Part shown: positions 25,209-32,737 of the stretch, one piece after another
Layout of the letters: every line of letters begins with the position of its first letter
Numbering within the stretch: the first letter of the stretch is position 1
The notes under the pieces: model-generated
What the model was told of the DNA's origin: nothing
The model's database searches: none
Seen by the model: the letters and a program-made list of their open reading frames with translations, nothing else
Program-made: the position numbers and the translations under genes
Assembly (NCBI GenBank): GCA_016794505.1
Contig: JAEUJZ010000089.1
Coordinates: 1-51,976, forward strand
DNA: 51,976 nucleotides
From: Myxococcales bacterium
Lineage (GTDB): Bacteria > Myxococcota_A > Polyangia > Palsa-1104 > JAEUJZ01
Direction: 5' to 3'

Positions 25209-25945
25209 GGGGATGCCTCCTGGCCTCTTGCCGATTCCAGAGACCAGTCGTGGTAGCGCATGCGGATGCGGTAGCGCTTGCGGACAAAAAGAAAGCCGCC
25301 TTCGGCGCGCGTGTCGGTGCTATCGGGGACGACAAGGCCGGCGATGCGGGTATAGCGAACGTCGGTCACGAGCTTGTCGATCCAGTCAGGCATGGGGATC
25401 GGCTCGAAGCGATGCCGGACTGGAAGGTGATCCTTGTCATCGAGGACGATGAACCCACGCGCTGCTCGGAGCGTGGGTTTCTGCTCGCGCGGGCTGTACG
25501 AGATGCGCAAGCGACCTTCTGCGCTTTCCTTCTCGAAGGCCAGCCGATACGCCCCATCTGGCGTGGCCAGCAGTGGTATCGAAGGTGCCAGCGCATCGTC
25601 GAGCGACCAGCGCTCGCGGCTTGCGTGGCGGTCCATGCCCGCTTCTTCACGTCGCTGCCGTTCAGTCACATCCTTTCCATCTTCAGTCGCCGAGAGCAGC
25701 TCCTCGCGCAGGGTGCCATTCTGGTAGATTCGGCGATGCTGGAGCAGAAGCGTCTTCTTGATCTGGCCACTGCCGTCCAGTTCTTCGATGCGACACTCCA
25801 TGCGCACGCTGCCGTTCCGATTTGGTGTGCCCTCTTGAAACACGCGATCGCGGACTGCGCGCACCCAGGAGTGTGGATCATGCAATAGCTCCTGTCCCAA
25901 AGCGGGCAGTGCGATGAAGAACGCGAGGGCAACCATGAACCGCAT
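25205..25945 (-). CDS. Exported protein, possibly LolA-like, first gene of the cus operon
   Basis: A 246-residue protein with a signal peptide (MVALAFFIALPALGQE). The mature part is beta-rich (VRMECRIEELDGSGQIKKTL, LLQHRRIYQNGTLREELL, GFIVLDDKDHLPVRHRF, YTRIAGLVVPDSTDTRAEG) and recalls outer-membrane lipoprotein-sorting (LolA/LppX) folds, though I cannot confirm the family. ATG 25945 has GGAAG upstream; an ATG at 25936 is an alternative. Its stop overlaps the start of the phosphatase-superfamily gene. It may bind a lipid or lipoprotein. Confidence 0.6.
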   Translation of the reverse strand: MRFMVALAFFIALPALGQELLHDPHSWVRAVRDRVFQEGTPNRNGSVRMECRIEELDGSGQIKKTLLLQHRRIYQNGTLREELLSATEDGKDVTERQRREEAGMDRHASRERWSLDDALAPSIPLLATPDGAYRLAFEKESAEGRLRISYSPREQKPTLRAARGFIVLDDKDHLPVRHRFEPIPMPDWIDKLVTDVRYTRIAGLVVPDSTDTRAEGGFLFVRKRYRIRMRYHDWSLESARGQEASP

Positions 25946-26000
25946 GCAGATCTTCCGCCCAAGAGAAAATCCTGCGCCGCTCGCTCCTCGGCGGAAATGA

Positions 26001-26031
26001 GCAGGATCGCGCAATTTGCGCGCACTCCTGC
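26001..26031. promoter_or_regulatory. Nested inverted repeat upstream of the six-gene cus operon
   Basis: CGCGCAA-T-TTGCGCG (26008-26022) is a perfect dyad, flanked by GCAGGA and TCCTGC (26001-26006, 26026-26031), which also pair. It lies 56 bases upstream of the first cus gene and 33 bases after the beta-CASP gene ends. It could be an operator for a metal regulator or the terminator of the upstream gene; there is no T-run, which favours an operator. Confidence 0.4.
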
Positions 26032-26063
26032 CGGGGGAGCAAAACTCTTTCGGCCTACCGTTT

Positions 26064-27479
26064 TCAGCAGGGCAGCGATACATCGACGCCATCACGGGCC
26101 ACCTCCGCCGCCCACCCGAGGCGCTCTTGGATGACTGCTGCCAGCGTGCGGGCAGGTCCATCTTCGCCGTGGACGATATAGGTTTTCGCAGGCGCTCGCC
26201 TGAATCCCGAGAGCCAGCGCAGGATCTCGGCTTGATCGGCGTGCGCTGACAAGCCATCGATCACCTCGACTGTCGCGCGCACCGGGACATCCTGGCCGTA
26301 CATGCGCAGGCGCGGCGTACCATCGAGCAGAGACCGACCGCGCGTACCGGGGGCTTGATACCCAACAAGCAGCACCGTGTTGCGTGGGTCAGAGAGACGT
26401 TGCCGCAAGTGATGCAGGATTCTGCCCCCGGTCATCATGCCGCTGCCCGCGATGATCACCATCGGCCCGGTGCGAGAGTTCAGCCACTTGGACTGCTCGA
26501 CGGTGCGCATCAAGTGGTACTGGCGACAGCAGAGCGGGCAGCGGCCGTCCCGCATCGCCTGCGCCATGCCCTCGTTGTAGTCGTCGGAGTGCCGACAGTA
26601 CATCTCGCTCACGTCGATGGCCATCGGGCTGTCGAGGTAGACCGAGAGCAGCGGCACCTCGCGAGCATCCTCAAGCTGACGGATGGTCCAGATGAGTTCT
26701 TGGACCCGGCCGACGGCGAAGGCTGGGATCAGAACCGCGCCGCCGCGGTGTGCCGTCTCGCTGATGACGCGGGCCAGGTGGGCGCGTGCATTCGCGGCAT
26801 GAAGCCGATCGCCGTAGGTCGATTCGATGAGCAGTACATCGGCCTCGGAGACGAGATCGGGATCGCGCAGGATGGGTCGCCCCCAGCGGCCAAGGTCGCC
26901 CGAGAAGACGAGCCGACGCCCGCTCGCGGTCCACAGCAGCTCGACAGACGCCGAGCCGAGGATGTGGCCAGCCCGTCGCAGGGTCGTGCGCACCTCGCGG
27001 GCGACCTCGAACGAGCGTTCGTAGGGCTGTGGCTGGAGCAGCGGAAAGACCTGCTCGACGTCTTCGCGGGTGTAGAGCGGCAGAGCCGGATGGTGCTTGG
27101 AGTAGCCGTGCCGGTTGGCGTAGTTGGCTTCTTCTTCCATGAGGTGCGCCGAGTCAGGCAGCAGAACCCGCAGGAGGTCTGCCGTTCCAGCGGTGCAGTA
27201 AATCGGCCCGCGAAAGCCGCGCTTGACGAGCAGCGGCAAGTACCCCGAGTGATCGAGGTGCGCGTGGCTGAGCACCACCGCATCGAGCGAGCGCGGATCA
27301 AAGGGAGACTCGGCCCAATTGCGCAGCCGCAGCTCTTTGAGGCCCTGGAACAGCCCGCAGTCGAGAAGCACCCGACCGCCTTCCCAGGCGACAAGATGCT
27401 TGGAGCCTGTGACCGTCCCGGCTGCGCCGTAGAAAGTAAGCGTCGGGGTCTGTCGATCCGTGGTGGATGGCGTTGGCAT
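26064..27479 (-). CDS. Metallo-beta-lactamase / beta-CASP RNA-processing nuclease
   Basis: A 471-residue protein. Metallo-beta-lactamase motifs: GTVTGSKHL, SHAHLDHSG (Zn ligands), GHILGSAS, and FSGDLGRWG. Beta-CASP motifs follow: ESTYGDR, IAGSGMMTGGR, and SAHADQAE. This is the set of CPSF-73/YsgF-type exonucleases, which cut RNA. ATG 27479 is chosen over the longer frame to 27578 because AAGGA is properly placed. It follows the P-loop NTPase gene by 37 bases and may end the YHS-phosphorylase operon. Confidence 0.85.
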   Translation of the reverse strand: MPTPSTTDRQTPTLTFYGAAGTVTGSKHLVAWEGGRVLLDCGLFQGLKELRLRNWAESPFDPRSLDAVVLSHAHLDHSGYLPLLVKRGFRGPIYCTAGTADLLRVLLPDSAHLMEEEANYANRHGYSKHHPALPLYTREDVEQVFPLLQPQPYERSFEVAREVRTTLRRAGHILGSASVELLWTASGRRLVFSGDLGRWGRPILRDPDLVSEADVLLIESTYGDRLHAANARAHLARVISETAHRGGAVLIPAFAVGRVQELIWTIRQLEDAREVPLLSVYLDSPMAIDVSEMYCRHSDDYNEGMAQAMRDGRCPLCCRQYHLMRTVEQSKWLNSRTGPMVIIAGSGMMTGGRILHHLRQRLSDPRNTVLLVGYQAPGTRGRSLLDGTPRLRMYGQDVPVRATVEVIDGLSAHADQAEILRWLSGFRRAPAKTYIVHGEDGPARTLAAVIQERLGWAAEVARDGVDVSLPC

Positions 27480-27516
27480 GAGATGCGGTTCCTTCTGGTT
27501 CGTTGCGAAATGCAAG

Positions 27517-28182
27517 TTAGGGTCCAAAGAGAACCGGATGCTCGCGGCAGCAGTCCGGCAGGTTGTCTTTGATGGCATGGATCGCCGCGTTGGCTTTGCT
27601 CAAAAAGTCGTCGCTGCTCTCGAGTACGATGCGGTTGGGATGCCCGGCCCAGGCATCCAAGATGCGCGCGTCGAGCGCCAGCGCTTCTGTTGCGTCCTCG
27701 ATGCGCAGCGGGTTTTGGTGGTTGTAGCCGTGGCCCAAGTCGGGCGTCTTCAGGTGGATGACGGCGTGATAGCGCGCAAGCTCCGCGGTGCGCGTAGTGC
27801 CGATCTCACGAAAGAAGGACTCCGCTTCTCGTTCAGGCTCAGGCCAGTACGCCAGGCCATCGATCGTGCCGCGGTCGCAGAGCGCGAAAGCGACCTCGCC
27901 TTCTTCGAGCACGACGCGCTCCATCTGACGCTGAATATGAAAGATGGCGAGCTGCGCGGCCTTTCGCCCGACGAGGCTCTCGCGTCGCCAGAAGCCACCG
28001 CCAAATACGATACTCGCCGCCTCTGGAATAAAGGCGATGTTCTTGCAGAAGCTGCGGCGCGCGATCTCCAGCACCGCGGTTTTACCGGCACCGGGTCCAC
28101 CTGTGATGACGACCAGCCGACACCGGCGTTCACCGCGCTCGCATGGGAGCGAAAGGGCTTCTGATGGACTTGAGCCACTCAT
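27517..28182 (-). CDS. P-loop NTPase, AAA_28/Ttd14-like
   Basis: A 221-residue soluble protein with Walker A GGPGAGKT (near residue 30) and a DRG motif in the segment ALCDRGTIDGLAYWP. The pattern recalls small NTPases of the AAA_28 / TRPL-translocation-defect-14 group. ATG 28182 overlaps the TGA of the glucan phosphorylase gene, so it is translationally coupled with it. Function is unknown; a kinase-like or regulatory role on a nucleotide or phosphoinositide has been proposed for relatives. Confidence 0.7.
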   Translation of the reverse strand: MSGSSPSEALSLPCERGERRCRLVVITGGPGAGKTAVLEIARRSFCKNIAFIPEAASIVFGGGFWRRESLVGRKAAQLAIFHIQRQMERVVLEEGEVAFALCDRGTIDGLAYWPEPEREAESFFREIGTTRTAELARYHAVIHLKTPDLGHGYNHQNPLRIEDATEALALDARILDAWAGHPNRIVLESSDDFLSKANAAIHAIKDNLPDCCREHPVLFGP

Positions 28183-30059
28183 TTCTTCAGTACCTCGTTC
28201 TGATGGGAAGGCCATAGATACGCCTGGGTGATGTATTGCTGCAGCATCCGGTGGGTATGGAAGTGCGAGGCGTTGAGCGCGATGGCATGCCGCATGACCT
28301 CAACCCATCGTTCCGTGTCGTGATAGAACATCGGTGCGATGTGGGTCCGCAGCTTGTAGTAAAGCTCCTGCGCCTCTCTGGGGCTTGGGTCGGTCTCGGT
28401 GTCCTTCTCGATCGCGACGCCTCCGATGGACCAGCCGGTGACACCCTCGATATGACCTTCAAGCCACCAGCCGTCGAGCACGCTGAAGCTGGGAACGCCG
28501 TTGTGTGCCGCCTTCATGCCAGAAGTGCCGGAGGCTTCGAGCGGCCGACACGGCGTGTTCAGCCAGAGATCGACACCGGCAATGAGGAGACGAGCCAGCT
28601 CCATGTCGTAGTCTTCTAAGTAGAGGATGCGAATCTGGTCGTGGAGCTGTCGCGCCATAGCGGCGACGCGCTCGATCAGAGCCTTTCCGCCGCCATCGGA
28701 CGGGTGGGCTTTGCCGGCGAACAGAAACTGGAGCGGCCCCGCGGTTCGCGCTACCTCGCTTAACTGAGCGAGATCGGAGAACACGAGATCTGCGCGCTTG
28801 TAGGCAGTGGCACGACGGGCAAACCCGATGGTCAGGACACCCACTGGAAGCGCGATACCCGTGCGGCGGGCAACCTCACCGAGGAGCTTCTCTTTGGCCA
28901 GCTCGTGCGCCTCCGTGATTTCTCGCGACGGGATCCGGACTGCATGCCGCAGGGTATTGGGGTCGCTGGCCCAGCCGGGGATGTGGCGGTCATAGAGCGC
29001 GCGGAAGCTGGTTGAGACCCAGGTCGCCGAGTGGACGCCGTTGGTGATGGCCGCGATTGGGTAATCAGGGAACATCGCTTGAGATACTTCGCGGTGCTTT
29101 TTGGCGACTCCGTTTATGTAATGGCTCATGTTGAGGCCGAGCAGCGTCATGTTGAGTTCATCCGGTCCGCCGAGCATGCGCACGACCTCGAAAGGAAGCA
29201 GCTCACCGAGCACGGACTGGTAGAGCGGATAAGGGAAGCGATCATGGCCCGCGGTCACCGGCGTATGCGTCGTGAAGACGCACCTCTCTCGAACCAGATC
29301 AAAGGGCCAGGCGTCCGCAGTTCGCGCTTCGCGCAACAGCTCCAGAACGAGCAGGCTGGCGTGTCCTTCGTTCATGTGGAAGCGCTCGATGCGGTCAAAA
29401 CCGAGCGCCCGCAGCATGCGCACGCCGCCAATCCCCAGCACGGCTTCCTGCGCCAGCCGGTAGCGGGCGTCTCCGCCGTAGAGTGTCTGGCACAGCGCGC
29501 GGTCCTGTGGCGCGTTGCCATCGAGATCCGTGTCCAAGAACAGGAGCGGCACTGCTTGCTCACTGCCGCCGGTGACTCGGTAAAGCCAGGCACGCAGCTT
29601 GACGGGGCGTCCTTCGATCTCCACCTCCGTGGTCACGGCGAGCGGCGTGAGGAGAGCCGTCGGCTCCCAGCTCGCCGGAAGCTCCCGCTGGTGGCCCCAC
29701 TCATCGAGCCGTTGCGTGAAGTAGCCCTTGCGGTAGAGCAGCGTCACCCCGACCATCGGGACCCGTAGATCGGCGGCAGCATGCAGCGTGTCTCCGGCCA
29801 GCACTCCCAGACCCCCGCTGTACGTGGGGATTCGGACGTCGATGCAGACTTCCATCGAGAAGTACGCGACTCGACGGGAGATCGCTTGCAACCCCACGTC
29901 ATCGCCCGCCGATTTCAAGTAGCGCGCTGGGTTGGCGCGGAACTGCTCCCGGCAGACTTCCGAACAGAACCATAGTTCGTTGCCAAGATGAACGAGCGAT
30001 AGTCCTGCCCCTGCGTGGACAGGCATGCCGCAGACAGAATCATGCATGGTATCGGACAT
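28179..30059 (-). CDS. glgP: YHS-domain / alpha-glucan phosphorylase fusion
   Basis: A 626-residue protein. Residues about 8-50 form a YHS (TRASH-like) metal-binding domain: SVCGMPV, GNELWFCSEVCREQF and NPARYLK. The rest is a GT35 alpha-glucan phosphorylase of the short bacterial type: YFSMEVCIDVRIPTYSGGLG at the start, HMNEGHASLL, TNGVHSATW and the PLP-lysine site EASGTSGMKAAHNG near residue 512. It cleaves glycogen-like glucans to glucose-1-phosphate. The YHS domain is otherwise found in this window on CopA. A strong AGGAGAAG precedes ATG 30059. It is preceded by an exported protein gene (nine bases) and followed by the overlapping NTPase. Metal sensing or storage by the YHS domain is inferred. 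Confidence 0.88.
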   Translation of the reverse strand: MSDTMHDSVCGMPVHAGAGLSLVHLGNELWFCSEVCREQFRANPARYLKSAGDDVGLQAISRRVAYFSMEVCIDVRIPTYSGGLGVLAGDTLHAAADLRVPMVGVTLLYRKGYFTQRLDEWGHQRELPASWEPTALLTPLAVTTEVEIEGRPVKLRAWLYRVTGGSEQAVPLLFLDTDLDGNAPQDRALCQTLYGGDARYRLAQEAVLGIGGVRMLRALGFDRIERFHMNEGHASLLVLELLREARTADAWPFDLVRERCVFTTHTPVTAGHDRFPYPLYQSVLGELLPFEVVRMLGGPDELNMTLLGLNMSHYINGVAKKHREVSQAMFPDYPIAAITNGVHSATWVSTSFRALYDRHIPGWASDPNTLRHAVRIPSREITEAHELAKEKLLGEVARRTGIALPVGVLTIGFARRATAYKRADLVFSDLAQLSEVARTAGPLQFLFAGKAHPSDGGGKALIERVAAMARQLHDQIRILYLEDYDMELARLLIAGVDLWLNTPCRPLEASGTSGMKAAHNGVPSFSVLDGWWLEGHIEGVTGWSIGGVAIEKDTETDPSPREAQELYYKLRTHIAPMFYHDTERWVEVMRHAIALNASHFHTHRMLQQYITQAYLWPSHQNEVLKK

Positions 30060-30068
30060 CTCTTCTCC

Positions 30069-30806
30069 TCATCGCTGCGGGCGCATGATTGCGTCTACAC
30101 GCTCACGGATTGCGTTGATGCTTTCCTGCTCGTCGGCGCGTAGCGCGACGGCGTATCCGCCATGCTCGGAGGCGACGTGCGCCGTCACTCCTCGGACGGC
30201 CAAGGGGCAGTAGGCCATCTCGGGTGCGTCGTGGCCCAGCACCGCGTTGCGCGCGATATGGCAGTCAATGAGCCGCTGAAGCCACTCGCTCGTCAACCCC
30301 GGCACGGCTCGAAAGACCACGGTCACACCGACTTGTCGAGGCGGGGTCTTGCTGCCGCCAGGAGTGAGCACCGGGGCGCCCTGTACAATGTCTTCCCGGT
30401 GCGCAAACGGACTGATGTCACGGTCTTGCGGTGTCACTCCGGAGCAGACTGAAGCCTCCGCGGCTCGCAAGGCGCTCGATGCGGCACGGTGGGCAGCGGC
30501 CAGCGCTCGATGTCGAGCGGCATCGCGGAGGTGCTGTTCCGTCGGGTTTGATGTCGAGGCCCAACAGACCACTCCCGCAGGGCGCTCACCCTGACCGGAG
30601 CAGGCCGCTTTGATTGCGTCCGGTCGGTACTGTTTCTCATGCTCCGCTGCCGCAAGCTCCTCTTGGGCGGCAGTCCGATCGTGCTGAGCAGCGCCGGAGC
30701 CATGTACCTGGACGGCAGGCGCGCACGTAGCACAGCACAAGCTGAATGCCAGCCAACGCCCGTGCGTGCGCGGGCTGCCAGCGCTCCGATGCGGATTCCT
30801 TCCCAT
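30069..30806 (-). CDS. Exported protein of unknown function
   Basis: A 245-residue protein with a possible signal region (WLAFSLCCATCAPAVQVHG), then an Ala/Glu/His-rich helical stretch (AAQEELAAAEHEKQYRPDA, RHRALAAAHRAASSALRAAE) and a more folded C-terminal half (VGVTVVFRAVPGLTSEWLQR, CHIARNAVLG). ATG 30806 has GGAAGG upstream. It is the gene directly behind copy C of the VCTDGGRS family and its leader, and ends nine bases before the YHS-phosphorylase gene. I do not recognise the family. Confidence 0.6.
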   Translation of the reverse strand: MGRNPHRSAGSPRTHGRWLAFSLCCATCAPAVQVHGSGAAQHDRTAAQEELAAAEHEKQYRPDAIKAACSGQGERPAGVVCWASTSNPTEQHLRDAARHRALAAAHRAASSALRAAEASVCSGVTPQDRDISPFAHREDIVQGAPVLTPGGSKTPPRQVGVTVVFRAVPGLTSEWLQRLIDCHIARNAVLGHDAPEMAYCPLAVRGVTAHVASEHGGYAVALRADEQESINAIRERVDAIMRPQR

Positions 30807-30875
30807 GGGCCAACCTTCCTTCCGGCCTGTCGGCCGCAAGCGCGTGAAGGTTCAGCCCACCGTCGAAGGGATCGA

Positions 30876-30934
30876 TGTGCGGATATAGGCAAACCTCCAC
30901 CGTGAATTCGACTGCGCGAACTCAGGGCAGAGGC
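30876..30934 (-). promoter_or_regulatory. Conserved downstream element C (former cusC leader)
   Basis: Right after the stop of family copy C, the minus strand reads CTCTGCCCTGAGTTCGC, CGAATTCACGG and GGAGGTTTGCCT, closely matching the elements behind copies A and B and sharing CGAATTC and CGGAGGT with D. Where D has the GTG start of cusC, C has ATA. A 245-residue unrelated gene begins about 80 bases further on. Confidence 0.55.
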
Positions 30935-31321
30935 TTAGATTCGTAGGATGGAGCGGAGCGAGGAGGGAGGACCGCGAAAGAGGGGATCGCCGCGGGTCAG
31001 CCGGCCGTGACGCGAGATGGGAGGCTCATCGAATCGCATCAACAGCAGCGGCGTCGGCACCAAAAGCGCGGAGAGAATGCTGTCATGTTGCTTGGAGAGC
31101 TTGATCTTCGGTGCCTGCGCGTCCACCGTCGCTGCCTCGGTCAACTTGCAACAGTCGCCGACATGCCACTCCGCCTGGGCTTCCGCCGGTCCCTCGTTCT
31201 CCGGCGGAGCGCACGGGCTTAGCGAGCGTCCGCCGTCCGTGCAGACATACGTTGGCAGCCCTGGCACCAGGGCATGAGCCAGCATGAAGATTGCGAACAG
31301 GGTGGCCGCGAACCGCTGCAC
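30935..31321 (-). CDS. VCTDGGRS family small exported Cys protein, copy C
   Basis: A 128-residue protein with a GTG start. The N-terminal hydrophobic segment (RFAATLFAIFMLAHALVPGLP) leads to YVCTDGGRSLSPC, a Cys pair in GDCCKL, and the C-terminal FRGPPSSLRSILRI. Mature parts carry four conserved Cys. It is 22 bases downstream of an orphan nuclease-like gene, so its promoter must lie within that gene's end. No biochemical role is known; Cys pattern and context suggest binding of Cu or another soft metal in the periplasm. Confidence 0.7.
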   Translation of the reverse strand: MQRFAATLFAIFMLAHALVPGLPTYVCTDGGRSLSPCAPPENEGPAEAQAEWHVGDCCKLTEAATVDAQAPKIKLSKQHDSILSALLVPTPLLLMRFDEPPISRHGRLTRGDPLFRGPPSSLRSILRI

Positions 31322-31343
31322 GATCGAAACCTACTCGCCGCTC

Positions 31344-32657
31344 CTAGGTCCGACAAGAGGAAAGATTTGCGCCATCGACAGCGGGCCGCCGGGCGAGCTT
31401 CTGCAAAATGGTGTGGTCCTCGCCAAAGCGGCTCATGGCGTCGCAGTGCGAGCGGAGATCGCTGAACGGGATGAAGGCCATGCCTTTGGCGACCGACTGA
31501 CGGAACGCGGGCCGGCTGAGCTGCGCCATGACCTCGCCTTCACGTCTGTGAGGTGCAACCAGATAGTAGCGACAGCCGCAGTCTGGCAGGGACCGCGCCA
31601 GATCCTCCATGCGCAGGATGCCCGAGTAGATGGACGTGCTTTTTTCAACCTCGAACGCGGTCACGATCTCGCCGCTGCCTCGCCGTAGCCAGAGCACGTC
31701 GATCAGGCTCACCGTGTCCCGCACATCGGCGGGCCAACCGTGGGCTGGAATCGACTCGATGGTCAGCATGGTGAACGACTGCCCGTCGTAGCTGCGGTGG
31801 CGATCATTGCGCGCGACGTGGACATCGTAACCAAGCGCCTTGCCGAGTTGGATCAGCAGGTACTGGATCTGCGTGTGCTCGGACTCCTCGTGCAGCTCGG
31901 CGACGACCTGCGCGTGACGCGCTTGCGCGGACTTCTCGGCCTTCTTGCGCTCGGCCTGCGCGTCGCCATTAGAGGCATCGAGCACGCGGTCGGCGTTGCC
32001 AGCGAGTACCAGCCGACCGCTGCCGATCTCGAACAACAGCCCGGCGAACGCACCCAGGTCTTTCGAGAGGAGGTCGCGCACTTCGGCATTGCTGGCGACG
32101 ATGCGCTCGCGCATCTCCAGGTAGCTCTCCCAGGATCCGAGCTTCTTTTTGTCGCGAAAGAGGGCGTTGAAGCCGTTGAGAATGGCCGTGTTGAACGGGG
32201 GCACCACTGTCGGGTGCAAGAAATACACAATGCTCGCCACCGCCGGCCCCAGGCCCTTGATCGGCGGTACCGCCAGCCGGCTCATCTCTGTGAGCACCTG
32301 CTCGTCGCGGGTCGCGCTCAAGCAGGCTTGCAGGAAGGCACCTAAGCGCTGCTTGTTGGTCTCATTCTCGTAGATGTCGGGGATGCGCAGCTTTGGCTTC
32401 CAGTAAAAGGGATGGGCGGCACCTTCAAAGACTTGCTTCTGCTCGGTGATGGCGTTCAGCACGACTTCCAACGGCGAACCCTTGAAGTCGTTACCAAACG
32501 TGCCATCGCGAATGGCGTCGACGATATCGCGCACCCCTCGACGGATGGAACGAAACGCTTTGAGACGATCTTCGCCATCTACGAACCAGGTACTGTAGAC
32601 TGACTCAGGATCGCTCTTGTATCTTTGGACGATCTCGGCAAGCTGTGCGCGTTCCAT
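31344..32657 (-). CDS. Orphan nuclease-like protein, possibly PD-(D/E)xK type
   Basis: A 437-residue soluble protein. The N-terminal half has a helix-hairpin-helix-like segment (PPIKGLGPAVASIVYFLHP). A helical linker leads to a C-terminal domain with LIDVLWLRRGSGEIVTAFEVEK near residues 315-337, an Asp and acidic/Lys arrangement like the core of PD-(D/E)xK endonucleases, followed by STSIYSGILRMEDL, a segment I associate with restriction-endonuclease-like proteins. No methyltransferase partner of the DNA type is nearby. It interrupts the metal-resistance cluster between copA and family copy C and could have come by transfer. Confidence 0.5.
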   Translation of the reverse strand: MERAQLAEIVQRYKSDPESVYSTWFVDGEDRLKAFRSIRRGVRDIVDAIRDGTFGNDFKGSPLEVVLNAITEQKQVFEGAAHPFYWKPKLRIPDIYENETNKQRLGAFLQACLSATRDEQVLTEMSRLAVPPIKGLGPAVASIVYFLHPTVVPPFNTAILNGFNALFRDKKKLGSWESYLEMRERIVASNAEVRDLLSKDLGAFAGLLFEIGSGRLVLAGNADRVLDASNGDAQAERKKAEKSAQARHAQVVAELHEESEHTQIQYLLIQLGKALGYDVHVARNDRHRSYDGQSFTMLTIESIPAHGWPADVRDTVSLIDVLWLRRGSGEIVTAFEVEKSTSIYSGILRMEDLARSLPDCGCRYYLVAPHRREGEVMAQLSRPAFRQSVAKGMAFIPFSDLRSHCDAMSRFGEDHTILQKLARRPAVDGANLSSCRT

Positions 32658-32737
32658 TTCCGGCCTTTCTCAGCGAAAGGCCAACCTTATATCGTGCCGG
32701 TAGGGCAGTGTCGCCTGAAACCTCCGGGCGCTGTCGT

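Noticed and set aside
30637..30900. Minus-strand frame continuing from the former cusC start position behind copy C
   Set aside because: It overlaps the start of the 30069-30806 gene in another frame and shows no TolC similarity.
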